Positions 26,186 through 33,304 are shown, counted from the first letter of the stretch. The stretch is DNA of 33,304 nucleotides from an uncultured Flavobacterium sp. (GCA_913060575.1 CAJXRR010000006.1:1-33304), one strand, 5' to 3'. Program-made: numbers and translations. The notes: generated from the sequence alone by a model not told the origin.

Positions 26186-27664
26186 ATGGAACAAGAATAT
26201 ATAAAACTCATATTTGGCTTAAAGCTTAAGCAAATTAGGACTGATAGAAATTTATCATTATTTGGATTGTCAAAAATTTCTGGTTTATCAAAATCATATT
26301 TAAACGAAATTGAAAAAGGCAAGAAATACCCAAAGACAGATAAAATTGCTATTCTTTCAGAAAAACTAGATGTTCCTTATGATCAAATGGTTTCCTTAAA
26401 ATTGGATAAAAATTTAGCTCCTATCGGTGAGCTGTTGCAATCAAAAATTTTAAAGGAAATTCCTTTAGAGCTTTTTGGGATTAAAGAAAGTAACTTAATA
26501 GATATTGTTGCCAACGCACCCGCAAAAGTGAATGCATTTATTAGTACTATTATTGAAATTGCTCAGCATTATAACTTTAGTAGAGAAAGCTTTTTCCTTG
26601 CTTCCGTTCGTTCTTTTCAAGAAGCAAATAATAATTATTTTGATGATTTAGAACAGCATGTTTTAAAGTTTTCAAAAGCCTATCAGATAGATTTAACCAA
26701 GCCCGTTATCTCAAAAGATATTGAAGAAATTTTAATAGAAGAATACGGGTATATCATCAATAAAGATGAATTAAGCACCTATGAATCTTTAGAAAATTTA
26801 CGATCTGTTTTTGTCCCTAAAACAAAGACATTATTACTTGCAGATGGAATTGACGAAGCACAAAGAGCCTTTGTTTATGCAAAAGAAATCGCTTATAATT
26901 TTTTAGAAATTAAAGATCGATTATATACATTTCCGTGGATAAAATTCGAAGGTTTTGATCAGGTCCTTAATAATTTTTATGCCTCTTATTTTGCAGGAGC
27001 ACTATTAATTCCTAAAGAAGCATTAACAAAGCAACTAAAGACTGTTTTTGAAAATGAGACTTTTGATGAAGCCTTCTTTTTAAACATATTAAAAAGCTTT
27101 AATGCATCACCAGAATCATTCTATCAGCGTTTAACAAATATCTTACCAAAAGCTTTTAACATTCAGAATTTGTTCTTCCTAAGATTTACACATAAAAAAG
27201 ATAGCGATAGATTTCATTTAAAAAAAGAACTTCATTTATCGCATCATCATTCACCTCGTTCTAATGATGCTAATGAGCATTACTGTAGAAGATGGATTTC
27301 TCTAAATGTTTTAAAAGATATCAGTACAAATGAAAAGGCTCATCAATTTGATATTCAAATTTCTAATTATGAAGGTGATAACGCCAAGTATCTTGTGTTT
27401 TCATCTGCAACGAAAGATCCTTTTAGAGATCGTCAATACAGAAGTATTAGTATTGGATTGTTGATTAATAAACAATTAGAACGAAAATTAAAATTCTTAA
27501 AGGATGAAAAAATTAAAACTCAAGATGTTGGTGTAACCTGCGAGCGTTGTTCAATTAAGAACTGTGCAGTTAGACAAGCTCCGGCAATTGTTATAGATAA
27601 AGCTATTAAAAATAAAAATATTGAAGTTATTGTAGAAGAGTTGAATGCTAAATTCACTACTTAG
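26186..27664 (+). CDS. RamB/PrpR-type (ScfR family) transcriptional regulator
   Basis: This is a 492-residue DNA-binding protein, likely controlling the divergent aceB-aceA genes. The ATG at 26186 is preferred because the -7 element lies over the earlier ATG. Residues about 10-62 are an XRE helix-turn-helix (LKLKQIRTDRNLSLFGLSKI, SGLSKSYLNEIEKGKKYPKT). The middle region corresponds to the IrrE/DUF955-like domain, but the peptidase HExxH is replaced (YAKEIAYNF), so it should not be proteolytic. The C-terminal DUF2083-like domain holds C452-ER-C455-SIKN-C460-AVRQAP, with C367 (EHYCRRW) as a possible further ligand. In the actinobacterial relatives RamB and PrpR this type of protein regulates glyoxylate and methylcitrate genes, senses acyl-CoA or similar ligands, and PrpR has been reported to carry an iron-sulphur cluster. 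Ligand and cluster are inferences here. Confidence 0.85.
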   Translation: MEQEYIKLIFGLKLKQIRTDRNLSLFGLSKISGLSKSYLNEIEKGKKYPKTDKIAILSEKLDVPYDQMVSLKLDKNLAPIGELLQSKILKEIPLELFGIKESNLIDIVANAPAKVNAFISTIIEIAQHYNFSRESFFLASVRSFQEANNNYFDDLEQHVLKFSKAYQIDLTKPVISKDIEEILIEEYGYIINKDELSTYESLENLRSVFVPKTKTLLLADGIDEAQRAFVYAKEIAYNFLEIKDRLYTFPWIKFEGFDQVLNNFYASYFAGALLIPKEALTKQLKTVFENETFDEAFFLNILKSFNASPESFYQRLTNILPKAFNIQNLFFLRFTHKKDSDRFHLKKELHLSHHHSPRSNDANEHYCRRWISLNVLKDISTNEKAHQFDIQISNYEGDNAKYLVFSSATKDPFRDRQYRSISIGLLINKQLERKLKFLKDEKIKTQDVGVTCERCSIKNCAVRQAPAIVIDKAIKNKNIEVIVEELNAKFTT

Positions 27665-27686
27665 GTAATTTGATGTAGATTTCTCT

Positions 27687-28355
27687 TTATTTCTTCCCTT
27701 CTACAACAATCACAATTTCACCTTTCGGTGGTTTGTTGGTGTAATAGTCCAATACTTCTTTAGCAGTCCCACGTTGTGTCTCTTCAAATAATTTGGTGAG
27801 TTCTCTAGAAACAGATACCAATCTATCTTCACCAAAAAATTCTGCAAAATGCCCTAAGGTTTTAATCAACTTATGTGGACTTTCATAAAAAATCATGGTA
27901 CGTGTTTCTTCTGCTAATTGTTGTAAACGAGTTTGTCGTCCTTTCTTCACGGGTAAAAACCCTTCAAAAATAAAACGATCGTTTGGAAAGCCAGAATTTA
28001 CCAAGGCAGGAACAAAAGCAGTTGCGCCTGGCAAACACTCTACGTCAATATTGTGTTGTATACATGCTCTTGTCAATAAAAAGCCAGGATCTGAAATAGC
28101 AGGAGTTCCAGCATCAGAAATTAATGCGCAGGTTTCTCCATTCTTAATTCGTTGTACAACGCCATCTATAGATCGATGTTCATTATGCATATGATGGCTG
28201 TGCATTTGCGTTCCAATCTCATAATGCTTTAATAATTTTCCGCTGGTTCTAGTGTCTTCGGCTAAAATAAAATCGACTTCCTTTAAAACTGTTATGGCTC
28301 TAAAAGTCATGTCTTCTAAATTTCCAATGGGTGTAGGGACTAAATATAATTTCAT
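27687..28355 (-). CDS. rsmI: 16S rRNA (cytidine(1402)-2'-O)-methyltransferase
   Basis: This is an S-adenosylmethionine-dependent tetrapyrrole-methylase-fold enzyme that methylates the 2'-hydroxyl of C1402 in the 16S rRNA decoding centre. Conserved stretches are LYLVPTPIGNLEDMTFRA at the N-terminus, AEDTRTSGKLLKH, CALISDAGTPAISDPG (SAM-binding region), CLPGATAFVPALVNSGFP, and the ending PPKGEIVIVVEGKK. At 222 residues it lacks the extra C-terminal domain of the 286-residue E. coli protein, as is usual in this phylum. It is convergent with the regulator gene (22 bp between stop codons, no terminator). Its last 33 codons are duplicated in decayed form at 22518-22616. Confidence 0.95.
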   Translation of the reverse strand: MKLYLVPTPIGNLEDMTFRAITVLKEVDFILAEDTRTSGKLLKHYEIGTQMHSHHMHNEHRSIDGVVQRIKNGETCALISDAGTPAISDPGFLLTRACIQHNIDVECLPGATAFVPALVNSGFPNDRFIFEGFLPVKKGRQTRLQQLAEETRTMIFYESPHKLIKTLGHFAEFFGEDRLVSVSRELTKLFEETQRGTAKEVLDYYTNKPPKGEIVIVVEGKK

Positions 28356-28374
28356 TGTTCAGTTGTCATTTATC

Positions 28375-28419
28375 AATGATCAATGATCACTGTTTGTTGT
28401 TAATTGTTCACTGATCATT
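28375..28419. repeat. Short AATGATCA repeats between the cupin gene and rsmI
   Basis: AATGATCA occurs at 28375-28382 and, overlapping by one base, at 28382-28389 (a 7-bp period); its complement TGATCATT is at 28412-28419, so a hairpin with an 8-bp stem and 22-base loop is possible. It fills most of the 65-bp gap and probably belongs to a dispersed intergenic repeat. It is not followed by a T-run in the - direction. Confidence 0.5.
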
Positions 28420-28420
28420 G

Positions 28421-28783
28421 TTAAATGCTTTCATACGTTTCTACCGTAATATCAGCCATCACATCACCGGTATGCTTCGTGCTTAATGGTTCAAACAACA
28501 ATAAATGCGTTTCTTCTTTGGCAATGGGTTTGTGTTCAACTCCTTTTGGAACGATAAAAAATTCACCTTTATTTAAAACCACCGTTCTATCTCTTAATTC
28601 TAGCACCAGTTGACCCTTGATTACTAAAAAAAGTTCATCTTCATCATCGTGTTTGTGAAAAACAAATTCGCCTTGAATTTTAGCTAATAAGATTTGTTGA
28701 CCATTTAATTCTCCGATTCTTTTTGGAGACCATTGATCAGTAAATAGGTTAAATTTCTCTTTAATATTTATTACGTCGCTCAT
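28421..28783 (-). CDS. Small cupin-domain protein
   Basis: This is a 120-residue single-domain cupin with no signal peptide. Cupin motif 1 is present as G(x)5HxH-type text, EFVFHKHDDEDELFLVIKGQL (His-x-His, with a downstream Glu), and motif 2 as GEFFIVPKGVEHKPIA with the final His ligand, so a metal can be bound. The substrate cannot be told; small cupins of this kind include isomerases, dioxygenases and sensors of unknown function. It is transcribed toward rsmI from its own probable promoter, with a repeat-filled gap of 65 bp before the rsmI start. Confidence 0.82.
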   Translation of the reverse strand: MSDVINIKEKFNLFTDQWSPKRIGELNGQQILLAKIQGEFVFHKHDDEDELFLVIKGQLVLELRDRTVVLNKGEFFIVPKGVEHKPIAKEETHLLLFEPLSTKHTGDVMADITVETYESI

Positions 28784-28787
28784 AAGA

Positions 28788-28803
28788 CAAAGCTACAAAA
28801 GTA
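28788..28803 (-). promoter_or_regulatory. Two adjoining -7 elements for the cupin gene
   Basis: On the - strand TACTTTTG (complement of 28796-28803) is followed at once by TAGCTTTG (complement of 28788-28795); each fits TAnnTTTG exactly. The second is too close to the ATG at 28783 to give a leader, so the first is the better candidate. No clear -33 element was found. Confidence 0.4.
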
Positions 28804-28819
28804 AATTCAAGTTTTGCGT

Positions 28820-28881
28820 TAGGGATTGTAACGGCATCCTTTTTTATTGTCAGTTCGAGTGAGCGAAGCTCGTATCGAGAA
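28820..28881. repeat. REP-like composite intergenic repeat
   Basis: The first part (28820-28845) pairs GGAT with ATCC and runs into six T, resembling a terminator. The second part (28848-28881) is TGTCAGTTCGAG followed by GAGC-GAA-GCTC and CGTATCGAGAA, an imperfect palindrome. The TTCGAG...TATCGAGAA pattern resembles dispersed palindromic repeats common in flavobacterial genomes (from memory). It lies in the 282-bp gap between the cupin gene and aspS. Confidence 0.55.
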
Positions 28882-29035
28882 TAGATAAAAAAGATATAGT
28901 GAAAAGCCCGACATTTCTTTGAATGAGAAAACTCTTTCGATTACGATTCAACAGGCTCTGTGTGAATACCTTAAGATGGTATTTTAAGTTTAAAGAAATG
29001 GAACGCCCAAAAGAGCATTATTGGTTGGATTTGAT

Positions 29036-29043
29036 TAAATTTG
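29036..29043 (+). promoter_or_regulatory. Possible -7 element for aspS
   Basis: TAAATTTG fits TAnnTTTG exactly and lies 22 bp before the aspS ATG. A TTG is present at 29021 but the 11-12 bp spacing is too short for a -33 element, so support is limited to the -7 box. Confidence 0.35.
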
Positions 29044-29065
29044 CAGCTTATTTAACAAAACAGAA

Positions 29066-30820
29066 ATGTATAGATCACATTCTTGTGGAGAATTAAGAGC
29101 TTCGCACATAAACACAGAAGTAACCTTAGCAGGTTGGGTACAGAAATCTAGAGACAAAGGATTTATGATTTGGGTTGACCTCCGTGATCGATACGGAATG
29201 ACACAATTAATCTTTGATGAAGAGAGAACTTCTGCGGATTTAATGGACAAAGCGAAAAGCTTAGGGCGTGAATTTGTGATTCAAGTTACAGGAACTGTCA
29301 TCGAACGTCAGTCTAAGAATGCTAATATGAAAACTGGTGCTATTGAACTATTGGTCACTAAAGTAACTGTTTTAAATGAAGCTAAAACACCACCTTTTAC
29401 CATAGAAGATGAAACTGATGGAGGAGAAGATATTAGAATGAAATATCGCTACTTAGACATTCGTAGAAATCCAGTGAAAGAGAATTTGCTTTTCCGTCAT
29501 AAAGTATCTATGGAAGTTCGTAAATATTTATCTGATGATGGGTTTATTGATATAGAAACGCCTTATTTAATTAAATCGACTCCAGAAGGAGCGCGTGATT
29601 TCTTGGTGCCATCTCGTATGAATCAAGGTCAGTTTTACGCTTTACCACAATCGCCTCAAACGTTTAAACAATTGTTGATGATTGGTGGAATGGATAAGTA
29701 TTTTCAGATTGTTAAATGTTTTAGAGATGAAGATTTACGTGCCGATCGTCAGCCAGAGTTTACTCAGATTGACTGCGAAATGGCATTTGTAGAGCAAGAA
29801 GATATTTTAAATACGTTTGAAGGATTAACACGTCACTTACTAAAAGAAATTAAAGGTGTTGAAGTTGCTAAATTTCCAAGAATGCAATATGATGATGCGA
29901 TGCGTTTGTACGGAAACGACAAACCAGACATTCGTTTTGGAATGGAGTTTGGAGAATTAAATGCCGTTGCGCAACACAAAGAGTTTGGTGTTTTTAACAA
30001 TGCCGAATTGGTTGTTGGGATTGCTGTTCCGGGCGGAAATTCTTACACTAGAAAAGAGATAGATAAATTGATTGATTGGGTGCGTCGACCTCAGGTTGGA
30101 GCCTTAGGAATGGTTTACTCAAGATGCAATGAAGACGGAAGTTATAAATCTTCTGTAGATAAATTTTACGATCAAGACGATTTAGCCAAATGGGCAGAAG
30201 TTACGGGTGCAAAAGCAGGTGATTTAATCTGTGTTTTGTCTGGAGATACCAATAAAGTTAGAGCGCAATTAAGTGCCTTACGTATGGAAATGGCAGAACG
30301 TTTAGGATTAAGAAAAAATAATGAATTTGCACCGCTTTGGGTGGTTGATTTTCCATTATTAGAATTGGATGAAGAAACCGGACATTATCATGCCATGCAT
30401 CATCCATTTACTTCACCAAAACCTGGCCAATTAGAATTATTAGATTCAAAACCAGGAGAAGTAAAAGCCAATGCATATGATTTGGTCTTAAACGGAAACG
30501 AAATAGGTGGAGGCTCTATTAGAATTCACGATAAAGAGATTCAGGCAATTATGTTAAAGAAACTTGGATTCTCTGATGAAGAAGCAAAAGCACAATTTGG
30601 GTTCTTAATGGATGCTTTTGAATATGGTGCGCCACCTCATGGTGGAATTGCTTTTGGGTTGGATAGATTGGTTGCTATTTTAGGCGGACAAGAAACGATT
30701 AGAGATTTTATTGCGTTTCCTAAAAATAATTCAGGAAGAGATGTAATGATCGATTCGCCAGCAAGGATTGATGATGCGCAATTAAAAGAGCTCAATATTA
30801 AATTAGATATTCAGGAATGA
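29066..30820 (+). CDS. aspS: Aspartyl-tRNA synthetase
   Basis: This is a cytoplasmic class IIb aminoacyl-tRNA synthetase that charges tRNA-Asp. The N-terminal anticodon-binding OB domain begins [19 protein letters not shown] and includes [20 protein letters not shown]. Motif 1 lies around [20 protein letters not shown], motif 2 is [14 protein letters not shown] followed by QID, and motif 3 is [13 protein letters not shown]. The bacterial GAD insertion domain is present between motifs 2 and 3 (about residues 290-410), and the 584-residue length is normal for the bacterial type. The frame is intact and the ATG at 29066 agrees with the family N-terminus. It appears to be monocistronic: the next gene is 175 bp away beyond a repeat and a terminator. 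Confidence 0.97.
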   Translation: MYRSHSCGELRASHINTEVTLAGWVQKSRDKGFMIWVDLRDRYGMTQLIFDEERTSADLMDKAKSLGREFVIQVTGTVIERQSKNANMKTGAIELLVTKVTVLNEAKTPPFTIEDETDGGEDIRMKYRYLDIRRNPVKENLLFRHKVSMEVRKYLSDDGFIDIETPYLIKSTPEGARDFLVPSRMNQGQFYALPQSPQTFKQLLMIGGMDKYFQIVKCFRDEDLRADRQPEFTQIDCEMAFVEQEDILNTFEGLTRHLLKEIKGVEVAKFPRMQYDDAMRLYGNDKPDIRFGMEFGELNAVAQHKEFGVFNNAELVVGIAVPGGNSYTRKEIDKLIDWVRRPQVGALGMVYSRCNEDGSYKSSVDKFYDQDDLAKWAEVTGAKAGDLICVLSGDTNKVRAQLSALRMEMAERLGLRKNNEFAPLWVVDFPLLELDEETGHYHAMHHPFTSPKPGQLELLDSKPGEVKANAYDLVLNGNEIGGGSIRIHDKEIQAIMLKKLGFSDEEAKAQFGFLMDAFEYGAPPHGGIAFGLDRLVAILGGQETIRDFIAFPKNNSGRDVMIDSPARIDDAQLKELNIKLDIQE

Positions 30821-30888
30821 TGTCATTACGAGCAAAGAGAAGTAATCTTTTTAAAGAGATGGCTTCATTTCATTCGCGATGACAATGA
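30821..30888. repeat. Degenerate copy of the GTCATTGCGAG-type palindromic repeat
   Basis: The arm TGTCATTACGAG (30821-30832) is partly complementary to CGCGATGACA (30875-30884), with inner segments AAGTAATCTTT and AAAGAGATGGCTTC also partly complementary. This is the layout of the widespread intergenic repeat GTCATTGCGAGgaac...gcaatct. It abuts the aspS stop codon directly. Confidence 0.65.
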
Positions 30889-30899
30889 GAAAAAGATAT

Positions 30900-30935
30900 A
30901 AATCCCGTTCTTACATAGAGCGGGATTTTATTTTA
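30900..30935 (+). terminator. Rho-independent terminator downstream of aspS
   Basis: AAATCCCGTTCT (30900-30911) pairs with AGAGCGGGATTT (30917-30928), with one G-T wobble and a five-base loop, followed by a T-rich tail. It ends the aspS transcript after the palindromic repeat. Confidence 0.85.
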
Positions 30936-30995
30936 AGTTTTCTTCATTTTCATTAGATACAGATTAGAACCACATTTTTTGTTACATTTAATCCT

Positions 30996-31709
30996 ATGAA
31001 ACAACACATCCTGCTTTTCGCTTTTTTCACAATAATTGGTTCTGTTCAAGGACAAGAAATCACAGGCTCAGAATTATTAGAAAAAGCCATTAAATATCAT
31101 GATCCACAAGGTAATTGGGAGACCTTTAAAGGCACCTTGTTTGTTATTATGGAAACTCCAAACAATCCCAACCGCGATAGTGAAATAAAAATTGATTTCC
31201 CCAATCAATACTTTTATGTAAAAGCAACTAAAGGGAAAAACACCACTGAATATACTGTAGATAAAGAAAAGTGTATGTTAGCTTTTAACGGAGAAAGTAA
31301 TTTGTCAGATGAAGTAAAAAAGAAACAAAATCTAACATGTGATAGCGCAAACTTGTACAAGAATTACTATTCTTACTTGTACGGATTACCCATGAAATTA
31401 AAAGACCCAGGAACGATCATTCATAAACAAGTAAACTTAGATAAGTTTATGGGTGAAATGTATTTGGTGTTAACAGTCACATATGATCAAGAAGTTGGAA
31501 AAGATACTTGGTATTTTTATTTCGATCCAGAAACCTATGCAATGGAAGCATATCAATTCTTAAAAGATTCGAAACCAGATACAGGAGAATATATTTTGTT
31601 GACAGGAACTGAAACGATTAACGGAATTAAAATTCCAAAAAAACGCGATTGGTATTACAACAAGAATCAACAATTTTTAGGAACAGATATCTTGAAAAAA
31701 TCATTTTAA
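30996..31709 (+). CDS. Exported DUF6503-like protein
   Basis: This is a 237-residue predicted periplasmic protein with a signal peptide at 1-19 (GSVQGQE). The mature part begins ITGSELLEKAIKYHDPQGNWETFKG and consists mainly of beta-strands, resembling the LolA/outer-membrane lipoprotein-sorting-like sheet seen in flavobacterial DUF6503 proteins (for example DTWYFYFDPETYAMEAYQF and GIKIPKKRDWYYN). Two cysteines (C89, C110) may form a disulphide. Function is unknown. Its TAA stop is followed with no gap by the ClC gene ATG (TAAATG), so the two are translated from one mRNA. A weak -7 candidate TACATTTA lies at 30984-30991. Confidence 0.75.
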   Translation: MKQHILLFAFFTIIGSVQGQEITGSELLEKAIKYHDPQGNWETFKGTLFVIMETPNNPNRDSEIKIDFPNQYFYVKATKGKNTTEYTVDKEKCMLAFNGESNLSDEVKKKQNLTCDSANLYKNYYSYLYGLPMKLKDPGTIIHKQVNLDKFMGEMYLVLTVTYDQEVGKDTWYFYFDPETYAMEAYQFLKDSKPDTGEYILLTGTETINGIKIPKKRDWYYNKNQQFLGTDILKKSF

Positions 31710-33255
31710 ATGCCAGCTAAAAAGCGAAATATTTTTACTAAAATTCTTATTTGGAGATATAAACATATTTCCGAGCGTCAATTTTTATTGGTGTTAAGTA
31801 TTTTTGTGGGTTTTCTCGCAGGCTTAGGAACTGTTATTTTAAAATACCTCACTTTATTAATTCAGTCTGTCTTAGAAGGAGGGTTTATCAAAAATTACCA
31901 CCATTCACTGTATTTTATTTTCCCCATTATTGGAGTTTGGTTGGTCTATCTTATTCGTAAGAATTTTATCAAAAAAGAGATTGGACACGGAATATCAACC
32001 ACCTTGTATTCCATTTCTAAACGAAGCGGAATTATAGAACGCTATAAAATGTTTGCCTCTTTAATTGCAGCACCTATCACTGTTGGTTTTGGAGGTTCCG
32101 TCGGATTGCAAGGGCCAGCGGTAAGTACAGGAGCAGCCATAGGTTCTAACATTGCGCAACTGTTTCATATGAATACCAAAACAAGAATGTTGCTCATTGG
32201 TTGTGCAACAGCAGGAGCCATGTCTTCGATGTTTAAAGCACCCGTAGCGGCTATTGTTTTTGCTATTGAAATCTTCAGTTTAGATTTAGTTTTTGCGTCT
32301 TTGGTCCCTTTACTTTTAGCTTCTATAGCAGCCGTAATAACTTCCTATTTCTTTAGAGGAACTGACGTGTTATTTGGTTTTCAATTAGAAGAAGCTTGGC
32401 GAGTAAAAGATATTTTTTTCTATGTTTTTTTAGGAGTTGCTACAGGAGTTGCTTCTATCTACTTTTCTAAAATGTATTTTTTAATTACCCGTTTTTTTGA
32501 ACGTTTTTCAAACGCATATGTAAAAATTGGAATTGCTGCCATTGCTATTGGATTGATGCTGTATTTTATTCCACCTTTATATGGAGAAGGATATGGGTTG
32601 ATCAATAATTTATTAAACGGAAAAACTGCGGAAGCCTTAAGCGGAATACAATATGCTATTGATTTTGATAATGTTTGGATGGTTGTTGGAATCTTATTGA
32701 TTATCGCCATTTTTAAAGCAATTGCGATGACTACTACCTTTGCTGCTGGTGGAGTAGGAGGTATTTTTATTCCCACCTTATTTATGGGAAGTGCTTTGGG
32801 AAATGCGGTTGCAAAAATCATCAATCAATTTGGATTTGAGGTATCGGAATCTAATTTCACATTAATAGGAATGACCGGTTTAATGTCAGGAGTATTACAT
32901 GCGCCTTTAACCGCAATTTTCTTGATTGCAGAAATTACTGGAGGCTATGATTTATTTGTTCCTTTAATGTTAGTTGCTACGATTTCGTATGGTGTTACGA
33001 AGTACTTTGTGCCCAACTCAATTTACACTGCAGCATTAGCAAAACGTGGGGAATTGATTACCAATGATAAAGATAAAAATGCCTTAATGATGCTAAAGAT
33101 TGATAAGGTAATTGAAAAGAATTTTGTGACCTTACATGCAGATATGACCTTAGGAGAAATGCTAAAAAAAGGAGTATCAAAATCTAGCAGAAACTTATTT
33201 CCTGTGGTTGATGAAGAAGGACAGTTTTTAGGAATTGTTTTGTTAGATGATGTAC
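31710..33255 (+). CDS. ClC-family chloride channel/transporter with CBS domain (3' truncated)
   Basis: This is an integral membrane protein with about ten hydrophobic segments (residues 24-440) of the ClC anion channel/antiporter fold. The selectivity-filter regions are GHGIS (residues 92-96), GGSVGLQGPAVSTGAAIGSN (128-147) and AAGGVGGIFIPTLFMGSALG. The external gating glutamate of ClC transporters is replaced by Gln134 (codon 32109-32111), and the inner proton glutamate position in FAIEIFSLD appears to be Ile188, so an uncoupled anion channel is likely. A first CBS domain begins near residue 470 (VIEKNFVTLHADMTLGEML, NLFPVVDEEGQFLGIVLL) and is cut by the contig end at 33255. The open frame continues into the adapter, adding a false tail VSYTHLTLPTIYSV that must not be annotated. 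It follows the DUF6503 gene without a gap. Confidence 0.9.
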
Positions 33256-33304
33256 CTGTCTCTTATACACATCTGACGCTGCCGACGATCTACTCTGTGT
33301 AGAT
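33256..33304. other. Illumina Nextera adapter (index-1 side), not genomic
   Basis: Positions 33256-33288 are the reverse complement of the Nextera read-1 adapter, beginning with the mosaic end (CTGTCTCTTATACACATCT). The next eight bases (33289-33296, TCTACTCT) occupy the i5 index position, from memory the complement of S504, and 33297-33304 (GTGTAGAT) fit the start of the P5 oligo. The ClC gene is therefore truncated by contig end plus adapter and not by a natural stop codon. Confidence 0.97.

Noticed and set aside
26071-26322. Open frame on the - strand across the aceB-regulator spacer
   Set aside because: It covers the operator and the start of the regulator on the opposite strand, and its Lys/Ile/Phe-rich product looks like translated non-coding DNA.
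22518-27785. The duplicated rsmI 3' end considered as an assembly error
   Set aside because: The copies differ at about 20% of positions, so collapsed or mis-joined reads cannot explain them.

Overview
The window is a 33 kb piece of an AT-rich Bacteroidota chromosome, almost certainly a member of Flavobacteriaceae and probably marine (Polaribacter/Tenacibaculum-like; the genus is a guess). Evidence for this: a gliding-type T9SS type B C-terminal domain, an OmpA protein with thrombospondin type-3 repeats, a SusC-style TonB receptor paired with a DUF5689 lipoprotein, an F1 beta subunit with the Bacteroidota insertion and an unlinked atpDC pair, and promoters of the Bacteroidota form TAnnTTTG with almost no Shine-Dalgarno sequences. 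Both ends are not genomic: positions 1-44 and 33256-33304 are Illumina Nextera adapter plus index sequence, so the real insert is about 45-33255 and the first and last genes are cut by the contig ends.

Layout. 45-5643 (+): end of a RecB/AddA-like helicase-nuclease, kbl, an OmpA-family protein, then atpD-atpC, with strong hairpin terminators after ompA and atpC. 5731-10049 (-): TonB-dependent receptor followed by a DUF5689/choice-of-anchor J lipoprotein, divergent from a secreted endonuclease/exonuclease/phosphatase-fold protein (10145-11197, +); together they look like an outer-membrane scavenging locus. 11223-13343 (-): osmC-like gene and recJ. 13428-20112 (+): a 1479-residue secreted lectin-domain repeat protein, an AhpD-like protein and a secreted M28 peptidase. 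20184-22412 (-): two lipoproteins, one a monohaem cytochrome c of unknown role, the other thioredoxin-like.

22754-27664 is a glyoxylate-shunt module: aceB-aceA (-) divergent from a RamB/PrpR-type (ScfR family) regulator (+). The 100 bp between them holds a 14-bp perfect palindrome and three TTCGC half sites spaced exactly 18 bp apart, placed over both predicted promoters. The module lies between the intact rsmI gene (27687-28355) and a decayed, same-orientation copy of the last 33 codons of rsmI (22518-22616), an arrangement that looks like the two ends of an inserted islet at the 3' end of rsmI. This is the most interesting structure in the window.

28421-33255: a cupin protein, a REP-rich gap, aspS, a second palindromic intergenic repeat, and a DUF6503 gene touching a ClC chloride channel gene. 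The ClC protein has glutamine where the gating glutamate is expected and no inner proton-glutamate, which predicts an uncoupled channel. No tRNA, rRNA, CRISPR array, insertion sequence or prophage was seen.
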